64,000 nucleotides of DNA from Rickettsia endosymbiont of Lasioglossum villosulum (GTDB lineage Bacteria > Pseudomonadota > Alphaproteobacteria > Rickettsiales > Rickettsiaceae). Shown one piece after another: positions 8,404 to 17,082 of the stretch (within the stretch, counting starts at the first letter, position 1; each line of letters opens with the position of its first letter). The stretch spans positions 248,001 through 312,000 of the forward strand of contig NZ_OZ032152.1 of NCBI RefSeq assembly GCF_964026455.1. Direction: 5' to 3'. Both the position numbers and the translations under genes were made by a program. The notes under the pieces were generated by a model that saw only the letters and a list, made by a program, of their open reading frames with translations, searched no databases and was not told the origin of the DNA.

Positions 8404-8759
8404 AAGAAAACTTAAATGCAAATATTAGGGATTCGTTATTACAAGATATTAGAGAAGTTATCGAATATAAAAAGAATGATATTACTTATGGTTTACTTAC
8501 AGGTAGTTTTGGTATTCACAACTATAGAATGCAAGACATAAATAGCTTTATATTTGATGAAATAGCAAAAAAATACCGTATTAATAATAAAGATGAATTT
8601 AAGAAAGGTATTTCTTTTATAAAAGAAAATGCTCACTTATATGCTCCGTTAATCGATCATGACAAAACTAAATTCAGCAATCTTGTCCATGATGATTGTT
8701 ATCAGGAACTAACGAAAATTATAGGTATGACACCTGAGGAGTATCTCAATTCACTTTAG
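8370..8759 (+). CDS. Hypothetical protein, 5' end disrupted by an RPE
   Basis: 129 residues readable from a TTG inside the RPE; the solid part begins near YKENLNANIRDSLLQDIREVIEY. It is helical, acidic/basic mixed, with no recognised domain. An ATG at 8257 opens a separate frame (MLKNDTYIPL...) that runs into the RPE and stops at 8371-8373. The original start was therefore probably displaced or destroyed by insertion of the element. It may be an inactive remnant or may now use a weak start. The last 14 bases overlap the 3' end of the convergent transporter gene. Confidence 0.45.
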   Translation: MTYQLLKYLRYKENLNANIRDSLLQDIREVIEYKKNDITYGLLTGSFGIHNYRMQDINSFIFDEIAKKYRINNKDEFKKGISFIKENAHLYAPLIDHDKTKFSNLVHDDCYQELTKIIGMTPEEYLNSL

Positions 8760-10062
8760 GCTTAACACACCATAAAGCTACTAGTGATATCATGGTTATA
8801 TAAATGGCAATCGATATACTGCTATTTGTGATATGCCAAAGCATTAAGGAGGTAGACGGGGTAAGCCGTCCGATTAGTGAAGAGCCGATGCTGCTGCCGA
8901 TACCAACTAGCATATATTTATCGGCAGTTTTAAACAGATCATTTAGCCAGCAATTTAATGGGGCAAGAAAGCTAACTCCAGCTAATATAATAAATATACG
9001 AACAAAATTAACATACCATATTGATGAGTTGTTTAAAAACCACCATAGAGGAATTAAGCTTAAAATCATTAATATAAGAGTGCCTCTTAATATTTTAAGA
9101 TAATGAAATTTTTTGGTTAGATTCCCGATTACCGTAATCATAATCATGTCAAAAATCAGAAATTCCGTATTAAACTTCATCATTGTTTCTAAAGAAATAC
9201 CAGTAATTAGAGGAATAAAGCTATTCATAAAGACGAACGGCACTATGTAAGTCATATATGAAAAGCCTATGGCAAAGCTGATTCGTATGATATTTAGTTT
9301 ATTATTCCATATTGTGAGTAGGTCATTTATTATGTCATTGCGATGAAAAATAGGCGTTACCCTAGTGTCATCCCGTGGCTTGACCACGGGATCCAGTAAA
9401 TTAGCAGATGGTAATGCGGTAGCTGGTTTTCTGGATCCCGTGGACAAGCCACGGGATGACAAAGGTGAGGAACTCTTCCTTAAAAAATAACCGACAAGTG
9501 CAGTAAGCCCGCCAAATATAAAGCATATCCGCCAGTAATCATTATAATCAGTATTTAAAACTATAGTACTGATAAAGGATGCAAAAATAATCCCAAACAT
9601 GGTAGAGGTATTATAAAGATAAGAAGCTTTAAAGGCTTTTTTTTCTTCTTTATTCTCTAAAATAAATAACTTAGCAATAGCACATTCTCCTTCAGAATAT
9701 ATACCCTGCATAGTCCTAATTACGACTAATAATAGCGGTGCAAGCCATCCTATTTGGGCATGTGAGGGTATTAAGCCTATCAAAGCAGTGGTTAAAGCAA
9801 CGCCGATTAAAGAGTGAGATAATGCAAAAACCCCTCCGTATTTTTTAGCAATTACTCCAAAAAAGTAAGAGCCTATAGGACGAGTAAATAGGGAAGTAGC
9901 AAGAACGCTATAAGTTAAAATTAACGCTACTATTTTATCGTGATTCGGGAAAAAAATGCCAGCAAGCAGCGGAGCAAGAAACCCATAAAGTGCAGTATCA
10001 AAATGGTCTAACGCATTACCGATTAATATTGAGATGTCTCTTTTATTTAAGGAGTTTTTCAT
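8746..10062 (-). CDS. MFS metabolite:H+ symporter, ProP-like, with in-frame RPE
   Basis: 438 residues, about 12 membrane segments. The loop-2 signature RPIGSYFFGVIAKKYG and the MQGIYSEGE motif belong to the MHS (ProP/KgtP) branch of the major facilitator superfamily, proton symporters for compatible solutes or dicarboxylates; substrate cannot be told. Residues ~201-232 (SSRGLSTGSRK...VVKPRDD) are encoded by an RPE at 9367-9460 that keeps the frame. It falls in the central cytoplasmic loop between membrane segments 6 and 7, where an insert could be tolerated. The ATG overlaps the upstream membrane gene by 4 bases. Confidence 0.88.
   Translation of the reverse strand: MKNSLNKRDISILIGNALDHFDTALYGFLAPLLAGIFFPNHDKIVALILTYSVLATSLFTRPIGSYFFGVIAKKYGGVFALSHSLIGVALTTALIGLIPSHAQIGWLAPLLLVVIRTMQGIYSEGECAIAKLFILENKEEKKAFKASYLYNTSTMFGIIFASFISTIVLNTDYNDYWRICFIFGGLTALVGYFLRKSSSPLSSRGLSTGSRKPATALPSANLLDPVVKPRDDTRVTPIFHRNDIINDLLTIWNNKLNIIRISFAIGFSYMTYIVPFVFMNSFIPLITGISLETMMKFNTEFLIFDMIMITVIGNLTKKFHYLKILRGTLILMILSLIPLWWFLNNSSIWYVNFVRIFIILAGVSFLAPLNCWLNDLFKTADKYMLVGIGSSIGSSLIGRLTPSTSLMLWHITNSSISIAIYITMISLVALWCVKPKVN
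9367..9460. repeat. RPE inside the ProP-like transporter gene
   Basis: 94 bp hairpin opening GTCATCCCGTGGCTTGACC and closing GGACAAGCCACGGGATGAC, with no stop in the coding frame of the host gene. It is the family member that gives the intact reference sequence for the insertion site at 41538-41763. Confidence 0.9.
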
Positions 10063-11216
10063 TTTGTAGGCATATTATATAATCTATAGCTAATAAGATA
10101 CCATAGATGATAAACGACGAAGCTACCAACTACAGCAGAAATAGAAAATAGGAAATCACTGCCATTAACTGTGCCATACGGAACGCTAGAAGATAAAGCA
10201 CCAGCATAAATACCTACACTGCACATAGAAAAGTATGAAAATAATGCTGTTCTAAATTCATACCCTTTAAATTTATCAATCAGTATTAAAATATTGCAGA
10301 TAAAAATCGATCCTAAGCAACTTCCGATCAATATAACATATAATATATTTAAGTTTTTATTACCACCATGTAGCGATAATAAGATAAAGCATATTAGTAG
10401 GATTAAAGTTAATATAAAATTAGCTAAATATTTATTTGCTTTATTTATTAAATAACAAATAGGTATTATGGAAAAAAATATTCCTGTAAAAATATATTTT
10501 AATATTAGTGATAGATTAATTAATGCTAATTCTTTTTTTAACGCAAATGCTTCATAATACCAAAATATATCTAAGGTAACATAAGATACTACAAATCCCG
10601 TTAATATCTGTAACTCTACATTTTTTATCAAAGATGAAAACTTTGAATCTAATTTCAAAGTGTGAATAGTAGGGTTAGAATGTAGAAACTTAGTTAAAAT
10701 ATTAATACAGTATAATAAAGCACAAATTATTATGGTATTATTTGTTGGGTTAATGAATTGACTTGTTAAGTTTATTATTAAATTGCCGCATGCCCACAAT
10801 AATATTATACAAGCTAAGAAAAAATATTTTTTCTCGCCGGAAGTTTCAATAATTTCTAGTACTGTTGAGGTGAAATATGCAAATATTCCTGCGTTGATTA
10901 TAATAAAATTAATTTTAATGAAAGTAAAATCATCTAGCAAAACTAAGTTAATAGTACAAAGAATAAGTAATATTAAACTAGTAATAATAATTACTTTATT
11001 ACTTAATTTATTGATTAGCTGGGTTAAAGCGAAAGCAGCAATTATTGAGCCTAGGAATTTAGTTTGATTGATATTATTTATCTCTTCTCCACCTAAACCT
11101 TTATTTATAAGTAAGAAAATTTTAGAAGTATAAAAATTTGTAGCATTAATACAAGAAAAAATAAATATTCCCAAAAGTGAAAATAAAATTGTCTTATAAT
11201 CATTTTTTAAAGTCAT
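10059..11216 (-). CDS. MFS-type multi-spanning membrane protein
   Basis: 385 residues with 11-12 predicted membrane segments and short loops, the profile of a major-facilitator carrier. No sequence motif fixes a substrate. It overlaps the ProP-like gene by 4 bases at its 3' end (ATGA overlap), so the two carriers are probably made from one transcript. The start at 11216 is supported by the charged MTLKNDYK followed by a membrane segment. Very AT-rich codon use, as in its neighbours. Confidence 0.7.
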   Translation of the reverse strand: MTLKNDYKTILFSLLGIFIFSCINATNFYTSKIFLLINKGLGGEEINNINQTKFLGSIIAAFALTQLINKLSNKVIIITSLILLILCTINLVLLDDFTFIKINFIIINAGIFAYFTSTVLEIIETSGEKKYFFLACIILLWACGNLIINLTSQFINPTNNTIIICALLYCINILTKFLHSNPTIHTLKLDSKFSSLIKNVELQILTGFVVSYVTLDIFWYYEAFALKKELALINLSLILKYIFTGIFFSIIPICYLINKANKYLANFILTLILLICFILLSLHGGNKNLNILYVILIGSCLGSIFICNILILIDKFKGYEFRTALFSYFSMCSVGIYAGALSSSVPYGTVNGSDFLFSISAVVGSFVVYHLWYLISYRLYNMPTK

Positions 11217-11627
11217 AAATTAAGTGTTTGCTAAACATACATACATGGTATATAACTCATAGTTAATAAGTTTACTGTATCAAGATACGATACAAAGGTT
11301 AAAACTATTTTAGATATACAGAGTTTAGTATAAATAGTTATTCTAAATAATTAAAGAGATTTGTAATTTCATTAAGATATTTATAGTTAATATTTTAGTA
11401 TGATGAGCTTATATAGCATTAGATATATAAAATAAATATCTAATGTAGTTTTTATATATGATAAATAATTTAATGTAAGAAAAATAATAATATAATTCGC
11501 TACTTAATTTACCTATGGTTATGCACAGAATCCAAAGAAAGATAGGTATTTATTTAAATAGATTAATACAAGATATGCTTAAGGTGTTATATTAATTATT
11601 TATTCTTCGAGTTAGTGAGCGAGATTA
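11217..11627. other. Divergent intergenic region before rne
   Basis: 411 AT-rich bases between the divergent carrier gene and rne. No gene, RPE or tRNA is seen. In other bacteria RNase E mRNA has a long structured 5' leader used for autoregulation; whether that is so here cannot be told from sequence. A 26-codon frame at 11515 has no support. Confidence 0.5.
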
Positions 11628-13709
11628 ATGAATAAAAAGATAATAATTGATGCTAATTTCTCAAATGAAACAAGAGTGGTTTTATTGGGACAAAGCAATA
11701 ATATAGAAGATATTGAATTCCAAACAACAAGAAAACAACAAAATAAAGGTAATATTTATTTAGCAAAAGTAACAAGAATAGAGCCATCTTTACAAGCTGT
11801 GTTCATAGAATATGGTATGGATAAAAGCGGCTTTTTGCCTTTTAGCGAAATACATCCCAATTATTATAATTTACCTGCGTCAGAGAAAAATTTTCCAATT
11901 AATGCATTTCCTGAGATAGTACCGCCTAATATCATTCTTGATGATGAGGATGAGGTGCGGGCAGCTACTTCATATGACCCCTTAATCGATGGTGAAGAAA
12001 TTGATCTAAAGGCTATAGAGGATTTAGTAGAGAGTAAATTTCAGTCAGAGCTTAATTTAGAAGCAGCAGATGATATTGAAATTATCCAAAGCGATAAGGA
12101 AGAAAATATTCCTCAATATAAGCAATATAAAGTACAAGACGTAATAAGAAAAAACCAAATATTATTAGTTCAGGTTACTAAGGAAGAAAGAGGAAATAAA
12201 TGTGCAGCTTTCACTACTTATGTATCTTTAGCGGGTAAATATTGTGTCTTAATGCCTAATAAAGCAGCACAAAACGGTATATCTCGAAAAATATCAAATG
12301 GTGATGAAAGAAAAAGGCTTAAGAATATTTTAAATAAGGTAGTAAACGGCGATAAAAGCCCTTATAGCGTAATTATCAGGACAGCAGGTAGAGGTTGCAG
12401 TACTTTGGACCTGAAAAAAGATTATAGCTATTTATCAAGGTTATGGAATAAAATCCGTAAAAGTACTATTAAATTTCCAGCTCCTTGTTTTATTCATGAA
12501 GAAGATAGCATAATACGTAAAACTATACGTGATATGTGTGACCATAATGTTAAAGAGGTCATAATTCATGGGCAAGAAGCATATGAAGATGCGGCAAAAT
12601 TTATGCAAGATTTGTTACCTTCAGAGATGACAAAACTTAAAGAGCATAAAAGTAAAACGCCTATATTTACTAAGTTTCAAGTAGAGGAACAGTTAATTAA
12701 GCTATACCAGCCTGTGGTAACTTTACCTTCAGGAGGATATATTGTTATTAATCCAACTGAAGCTCTTATTTCTATAGATGTGAATTCCGGTAGATCAACT
12801 TCAGAAAAAAATATTGAAGAAACAGCCTTAAAAACTAATTTAGAAGCAGCAAAAGAAATAGCAAGACAAGTTAAGCTTAGAGATTTATCAGGTTTAATAG
12901 TCGTTGATTTCATTGATATGGATGAGACAAAAAATCGTAAAATTATCGAGAGATCTTTTAAAGAATTCTTAAGTCGTGATCGGGCACGTATACAAACCGG
13001 TAATATTAGCCAGTTTGGATTGCTTGAATTTTCAAGGCAGAGGTTACGTTCTTCTTTCCTAGAAACTAACTCCTCAATTTGTTCTCATTGTAATGGCAAA
13101 GGCGTTGTTAGAGCAGATGAGTCGAATGCTATGCTAATCTTGCGTACTATTGAAAATGAAATTTTCGAAGATAGAATTGATATAATAAATGTTTTTGCTA
13201 ATGTTTCTTCGGTTATTTATCTACTTAACAATAAACGTAATGAGATAAAATTTATTGAAGAAAAATATAATATAAGGCTTAATTTTTATTCTGATCCTAA
13301 CGCTACATCTGATAGCTATTCAATCGAGAAAGTAAAATTATTAAAGAAAAATAATAATAATCTCAATGCTGGTAAGCCGGTGATTCAAAATCATAGTGCT
13401 GATTATACCGAAGAAGAGCCTAAAAAAGAGCAGCTGCGTAAGAATAAGCATAAATGGAAAACAGGCAATAATAACAATGTTGTTAGTGAAGAAAAGAAAA
13501 AAACGCCTGAAGTAAAAGAGGTAAAAGATCAGGTAGTAAGTGTTGTAAAGGAAGAAGTAGAGATTACGGATGATGGTGTAGTAGTAGAAGAGAAACCGCT
13601 ACCAAAAAAGACAAAACGCAGATATCGTAATAAAAAATCGAATAAAAAACGTACTTCAGAAAATAAAGAGAATTCTGTTGCAGAAAATAGCGGGGGCGGT
13701 GAGGGGTAA
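11628..13709 (+). CDS. rne: Ribonuclease E/G family endoribonuclease
   Basis: 693 residues. An S1 RNA-binding domain (GNIYLAKVTRIEPSLQAVFIEYG...GFLP, from about residue 41) is interrupted by a long acidic insert (~100-165), as in other alphaproteobacterial RNase E. The catalytic DNase I-like part has the metal-binding Asp384 in IDVNSGRS and a second Asp in LIVVDFIDMD. The Zn-link CSHCNGKG (Cys485, Cys488) joins protomers. The last ~110 residues are a low-complexity K/E-rich tail, where degradosome partners bind in the family. It initiates mRNA decay and processes rRNA and tRNA precursors. Confidence 0.95.
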   Translation: MNKKIIIDANFSNETRVVLLGQSNNIEDIEFQTTRKQQNKGNIYLAKVTRIEPSLQAVFIEYGMDKSGFLPFSEIHPNYYNLPASEKNFPINAFPEIVPPNIILDDEDEVRAATSYDPLIDGEEIDLKAIEDLVESKFQSELNLEAADDIEIIQSDKEENIPQYKQYKVQDVIRKNQILLVQVTKEERGNKCAAFTTYVSLAGKYCVLMPNKAAQNGISRKISNGDERKRLKNILNKVVNGDKSPYSVIIRTAGRGCSTLDLKKDYSYLSRLWNKIRKSTIKFPAPCFIHEEDSIIRKTIRDMCDHNVKEVIIHGQEAYEDAAKFMQDLLPSEMTKLKEHKSKTPIFTKFQVEEQLIKLYQPVVTLPSGGYIVINPTEALISIDVNSGRSTSEKNIEETALKTNLEAAKEIARQVKLRDLSGLIVVDFIDMDETKNRKIIERSFKEFLSRDRARIQTGNISQFGLLEFSRQRLRSSFLETNSSICSHCNGKGVVRADESNAMLILRTIENEIFEDRIDIINVFANVSSVIYLLNNKRNEIKFIEEKYNIRLNFYSDPNATSDSYSIEKVKLLKKNNNNLNAGKPVIQNHSADYTEEEPKKEQLRKNKHKWKTGNNNNVVSEEKKKTPEVKEVKDQVVSVVKEEVEITDDGVVVEEKPLPKKTKRRYRNKKSNKKRTSENKENSVAENSGGGEG

Positions 13710-13712
13710 TAT

Positions 13713-13871
13713 AGGTCATTGCGAGGAGATGTGTATCATCCTAAGGTAGTAAGCCTGTAGGGTATTGTTGCGTGGATCAGTTTTTCCGTCATTGCCACGC
13801 TCCTTACAGTCGCTCGCAATGACGATTTGGTATCCACGCAACAATGCCGCCACGGGGGGTGACACCGATCC
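13713..13871. repeat. RPE block after rne
   Basis: Nested palindrome: GTATTGTTGCGTGGATC (13762) pairs with the TATCCACGCAACAATGCC arm ending at 13848, enclosing a CGTCATTGC...GCAATGACG core. A fragment GGTCATTGCGAGGAGATG precedes it. No gene lies between rne and 13954. Confidence 0.8.
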
Positions 13872-13953
13872 TTAAATTGACACACATGTGCCTATGTAGG
13901 AATGACATAAGAAGTAGGTAACACCACCTTGGCTATAGAAAATAAATATTTCA

Positions 13954-14829
13954 ATGAAAACCGAACTACCTGAACGCTCTTTACATATTAGGGGCAGGCT
14001 AAATTTTATAGTGCAACAAATTTTAGAACTTGCTCAAGATAAAATTGCTATGATTATCTTATATGGCTCTTTTGCTAGAGGTGATTGGGTACGTGATCTA
14101 CCTAACGGCTATCATAGCGATACAGATATTTTGATTATTTTGAAAAAAGGTAAGTATAAAGGTCATGCTACTTTAAATTTAGAAGATAATATATATAAAA
14201 GATTAATAAAGACAGGAGTAATAAACCCTAAACAAATTATTCCGTATGATTCACGGATATCTATAATTCTTGAATCAATAGAAGAAATAAATAGACAGTT
14301 AGAAAAAGGACGTTATTTCTATACCGATCTTAAAAAAGAAGGCATTCTTTTGTATGATAGTGGAGAGTATGTTTTAAGTGAGGCTAAAGAGCTGCCTTGG
14401 AGCGAGATGAAAGAAATAGCTCAAGATGATTATGATTATTGGTTTGAAAAAGGATGCGGTTTTTTTATTGATTGTAAATACCCAATTGAGAGAAACCATC
14501 TCAATATAAGTGCTTTTTATCTTCATCAAGCTACCGAAAGTTTCTATAATGCTATTTTATTAGTTTTTTCTAATTATAAGCCGAAGTTACATGATTTAGA
14601 AAAACTAAGTAGTATGGCAGAAAATTATAGCAGTGAGTTATTGCAAGTTTTTCCTATTGCAACGCCTGAACAAAAAGAATGTTTCGAGTTGTTAAAAAAA
14701 GCTTATGTTGATGCAAGATATGATAAAAATTATAAGATTACGAAAGAACAACTGCTTTATCTTATTGAGCGAATAGAAAAATTAAAAGAAATTACTGAAA
14801 GGATTTGTATAGCAAGGATTAGTAGGTAG
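13954..14829 (+). CDS. Fused MNT nucleotidyltransferase-HEPN domain protein
   Basis: 291 residues. The N-terminal half is a minimal nucleotidyltransferase of pol-beta fold: ILYGSFARGDW followed by DTDILIIL, i.e. a GS...DxD active site with a longer than usual spacer. The C-terminal half is a HEPN domain, seen in FYLHQATESFYNAILLVF and KLHDLEKL. Separate MNT and HEPN genes form type VII toxin-antitoxin pairs; here they are one chain, so activity may be self-controlled. It starts at ATG 13954 after an RPE and is followed by another RPE. Confidence 0.85.
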   Translation: MKTELPERSLHIRGRLNFIVQQILELAQDKIAMIILYGSFARGDWVRDLPNGYHSDTDILIILKKGKYKGHATLNLEDNIYKRLIKTGVINPKQIIPYDSRISIILESIEEINRQLEKGRYFYTDLKKEGILLYDSGEYVLSEAKELPWSEMKEIAQDDYDYWFEKGCGFFIDCKYPIERNHLNISAFYLHQATESFYNAILLVFSNYKPKLHDLEKLSSMAENYSSELLQVFPIATPEQKECFELLKKAYVDARYDKNYKITKEQLLYLIERIEKLKEITERICIARISR

Positions 14830-14831
14830 CG

Positions 14832-15031
14832 TGTCATCCCGTGGTGGCGTTGTTGCGTGGATACCAAATCGTCATTGCGAGCGAATGAAATGAGCGTGGC
14901 AATCCAGAAAAAATAATAAAAAATACTAATAATATTAGTATTTTTTAGCTGGATTGCTTCGTCAATTACTTCGTAATTTTCTCGCAATGACGGAAAAACC
15001 GATCTACGCAACAACGCCACCACGGGATAAC
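14832..15031. repeat. 200-bp nested RPE palindrome between the MNT-HEPN gene and ctaA
   Basis: The whole segment is one near-perfect inverted repeat. Outer arms GTCATCCCGTGGTGGCG and CGCCACCACGGGATAAC enclose GTTGTTGCGT/ACGCAACAAC, which in turn enclose a CGTCATTGCGAG/CTCGCAATGACG core. The layering looks like one element inserted in the loop of another. The transcript would form a very long hairpin. Confidence 0.88.
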
Positions 15032-15095
15032 ATCGAACGCTATCTTTGATCGTGTAGCTTATGACGATTAATTATAAAAAAATCTCTATTGTTTT

Positions 15096-16148
15096 ATGTT
15101 CTCAAATTTGTTTCTAGACTCTCATCTACGCAGGAATGACACTGAAAGAGTCACAAAATGGCTATTTACTTGTTGTATAATGGTCGTGGTGATGATTATT
15201 GTAGGCGGGATAACAAGGCTTACGGATTCCGGTTTGTCGATAGTTGAGTGGCGTCCGGTAACGGGTATTTTGCCCCCTTTTAGTTATGATACTTGGCAAG
15301 CTGAATTCGCTAAATATAAAGCATTTCCGGAATATAATGCAGTTAATTACGGGATGACTTTATCAGAGTTTAAATTCATCTATTTATTAGAGTTTGTGCA
15401 TCGCTTGCTTGGTAGGGCTACAGGTTTGATATATGTATTACCTTTAATATATTTTTATTTTAAAGGGATCATAAAAAATCGTGATATATTATCCTATATA
15501 ATTGTTTTGCTGTTATTCTGCATGCAAGGCTTTATGGGGTGGTATATGGTAAAAAGCGGTTTAGTTAACCACCCATCTGTTAGCCATTTTCGTCTAGCTT
15601 TTCATCTAATTATTGCCGTAATTATTTATCATTTGCTTTTTTACAAGCTATTCAAAAATTGTTGTGATATTTTACTAATTCCATCACAAATAAATTTAAA
15701 ATTACCGCTAATATTTTCTGTTGCTGCTATTGCTATGATATACGTACAGATTTTTTTAGGTGCTTTAGTGGCAGGGCTTGATGCAGGGCTAGTATATAAT
15801 AGCTTTCCATTGATGGGTGGCAATTTTATTCCTATAGAAATAAAAGATAATTTCATTAGCTTCAAAAATTGGTCTGATCCGGTTTTTGTCCAGTTTATAC
15901 ACCGTCTAGGTGCTTATAGTTTGTCTATAATCATCATGGCTTTGATTATTTCTTTGTTAAAAGTTAAAAATCCAAAATTAAATAAAGTAGCATTTTATTT
16001 GGCTATTGCTTTATTAATACAATTATCCACCGGCATAATTACTCTTTTATATTACGTTCCTATAATAGCAGCTTCTATGCATCAATTTTTTGCTATAGTG
16101 CTTTTATCTGTAGTAATTTGGTGCTATTCTCTAATAAAAAATTCTTAA
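15096..16148 (+). CDS. ctaA: Heme A synthase CtaA (COX15 type)
   Basis: 350 residues, eight membrane segments. Conserved blocks are GGITRLTDSGLSIVEWRPVTGILPP at the start of the first periplasmic loop, EFVHRLLGR, NHPSVSHFRLAFHL and QFIHRLGAY, with the paired His ligands for heme. It converts heme O to heme A for aa3 cytochrome oxidase in the inner membrane. The first ~16 residues (SHLRRNDTE) match the tail of an RPE rather than the family N-terminus, so the start appears to have been supplied by a repeat fragment; the conserved part begins at TKWL. Confidence 0.93.
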   Translation: MFSNLFLDSHLRRNDTERVTKWLFTCCIMVVVMIIVGGITRLTDSGLSIVEWRPVTGILPPFSYDTWQAEFAKYKAFPEYNAVNYGMTLSEFKFIYLLEFVHRLLGRATGLIYVLPLIYFYFKGIIKNRDILSYIIVLLLFCMQGFMGWYMVKSGLVNHPSVSHFRLAFHLIIAVIIYHLLFYKLFKNCCDILLIPSQINLKLPLIFSVAAIAMIYVQIFLGALVAGLDAGLVYNSFPLMGGNFIPIEIKDNFISFKNWSDPVFVQFIHRLGAYSLSIIIMALIISLLKVKNPKLNKVAFYLAIALLIQLSTGIITLLYYVPIIAASMHQFFAIVLLSVVIWCYSLIKNS

Positions 16149-17053
16149 TGATCATCACTGTAAACAGCCCTATTGCCTCAAGGTTAGATAAATATTTAAG
16201 GCGTTTATATCCTCTTTTGACCCAAGGAGTGATAGAGAAAGCATTACGTCAAAAGCAAATAATCGTTAATTCTAAAAAAGCAGAAGCAAGTTTAAGAGTG
16301 GTGGAAGGTGATGAAATTTTTATTCATGATAAGTTTAATTTACCTATAGCTCAACCAACTAAACTAGTTTTTACTGATGCTGAAATTACATTAGCAAAGA
16401 AAATTACCACTGAATATTTAATATATGAGGATGATAATATAATAGCGATTAATAAACCTGCGGGTCTTGCAACGCAAGGCGGTAGTAAAATTAATTTATC
16501 GGTCGATTCTGCATTAAAATATTTAAACAGCCAAGGAGCTGATTTTAAGTTAGTACATAGACTCGATAAAGAAACAAGCGGTTTACTTTTAATTGCTAAA
16601 AATTATGTAAGTAGTGTAAAACTTCATGATGCTTTTAAAGAAAAATTGGTTGAAAAGACCTATCTCGCTGTAACCTATGGAAAACCAATTAAAGATCAAG
16701 GAGAGGTCAAAACTAACATAGAAAAAAGTAAGGGGAGTATACCTAAAATTACTGATATTTCAACGAATAATGGTAAACTTGCCATTACTTATTATAAATT
16801 ACTTAAATCACTTACCAATAACTTGTTTTTGGTTGAATTTATTCCGATTACGGGTAGAATGCATCAATTAAGATTGCATGCTAAATTACTAGGTTGTCCA
16901 ATATTTGGTGATAATAAATATGGCAATGACAAATTAATGCCGTATAGTAAATATATGTTTTTGCATGCTAGTAATATAGTATTGTCTAAAAAAGTTTTTG
17001 GCAAAGAAGTTAATTTAGAAGCAAAATTGCCTTCTTATTTTAATAAAGTTTAA
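16148..17053 (+). CDS. RluC/RluD-family 23S rRNA pseudouridine synthase
   Basis: 301 residues from the ATG at 16148, which overlaps the ctaA stop by one base (TAATG); a longer start at 16118 would run 31 bases into ctaA and is less likely. An N-terminal S4 RNA-binding domain (SRLDKYLRRLYPLL...KQIIVN) precedes the synthase domain with the catalytic HRLDKETSGLLLIAK (catalytic Asp) and GRMHQLRLHAKLLG. The family isomerises uridines in 23S rRNA helices; closest in style to RluC, but RluC and RluD cannot be separated with confidence here. Confidence 0.9.
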   Translation: MIITVNSPIASRLDKYLRRLYPLLTQGVIEKALRQKQIIVNSKKAEASLRVVEGDEIFIHDKFNLPIAQPTKLVFTDAEITLAKKITTEYLIYEDDNIIAINKPAGLATQGGSKINLSVDSALKYLNSQGADFKLVHRLDKETSGLLLIAKNYVSSVKLHDAFKEKLVEKTYLAVTYGKPIKDQGEVKTNIEKSKGSIPKITDISTNNGKLAITYYKLLKSLTNNLFLVEFIPITGRMHQLRLHAKLLGCPIFGDNKYGNDKLMPYSKYMFLHASNIVLSKKVFGKEVNLEAKLPSYFNKV

Positions 17054-17082
17054 GTTTTAGTTGGTATAGAGTTAAAGTTATT

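Noticed and set aside
11515..11595. Short frame in the leader of rne
   Set aside because: Only 26 codons, no ribosome site and no similarity I recognise.
16118..16147. Earlier start for the pseudouridine synthase
   Set aside because: It lies inside ctaA; the TAATG overlap at 16146-16150 gives a better start.
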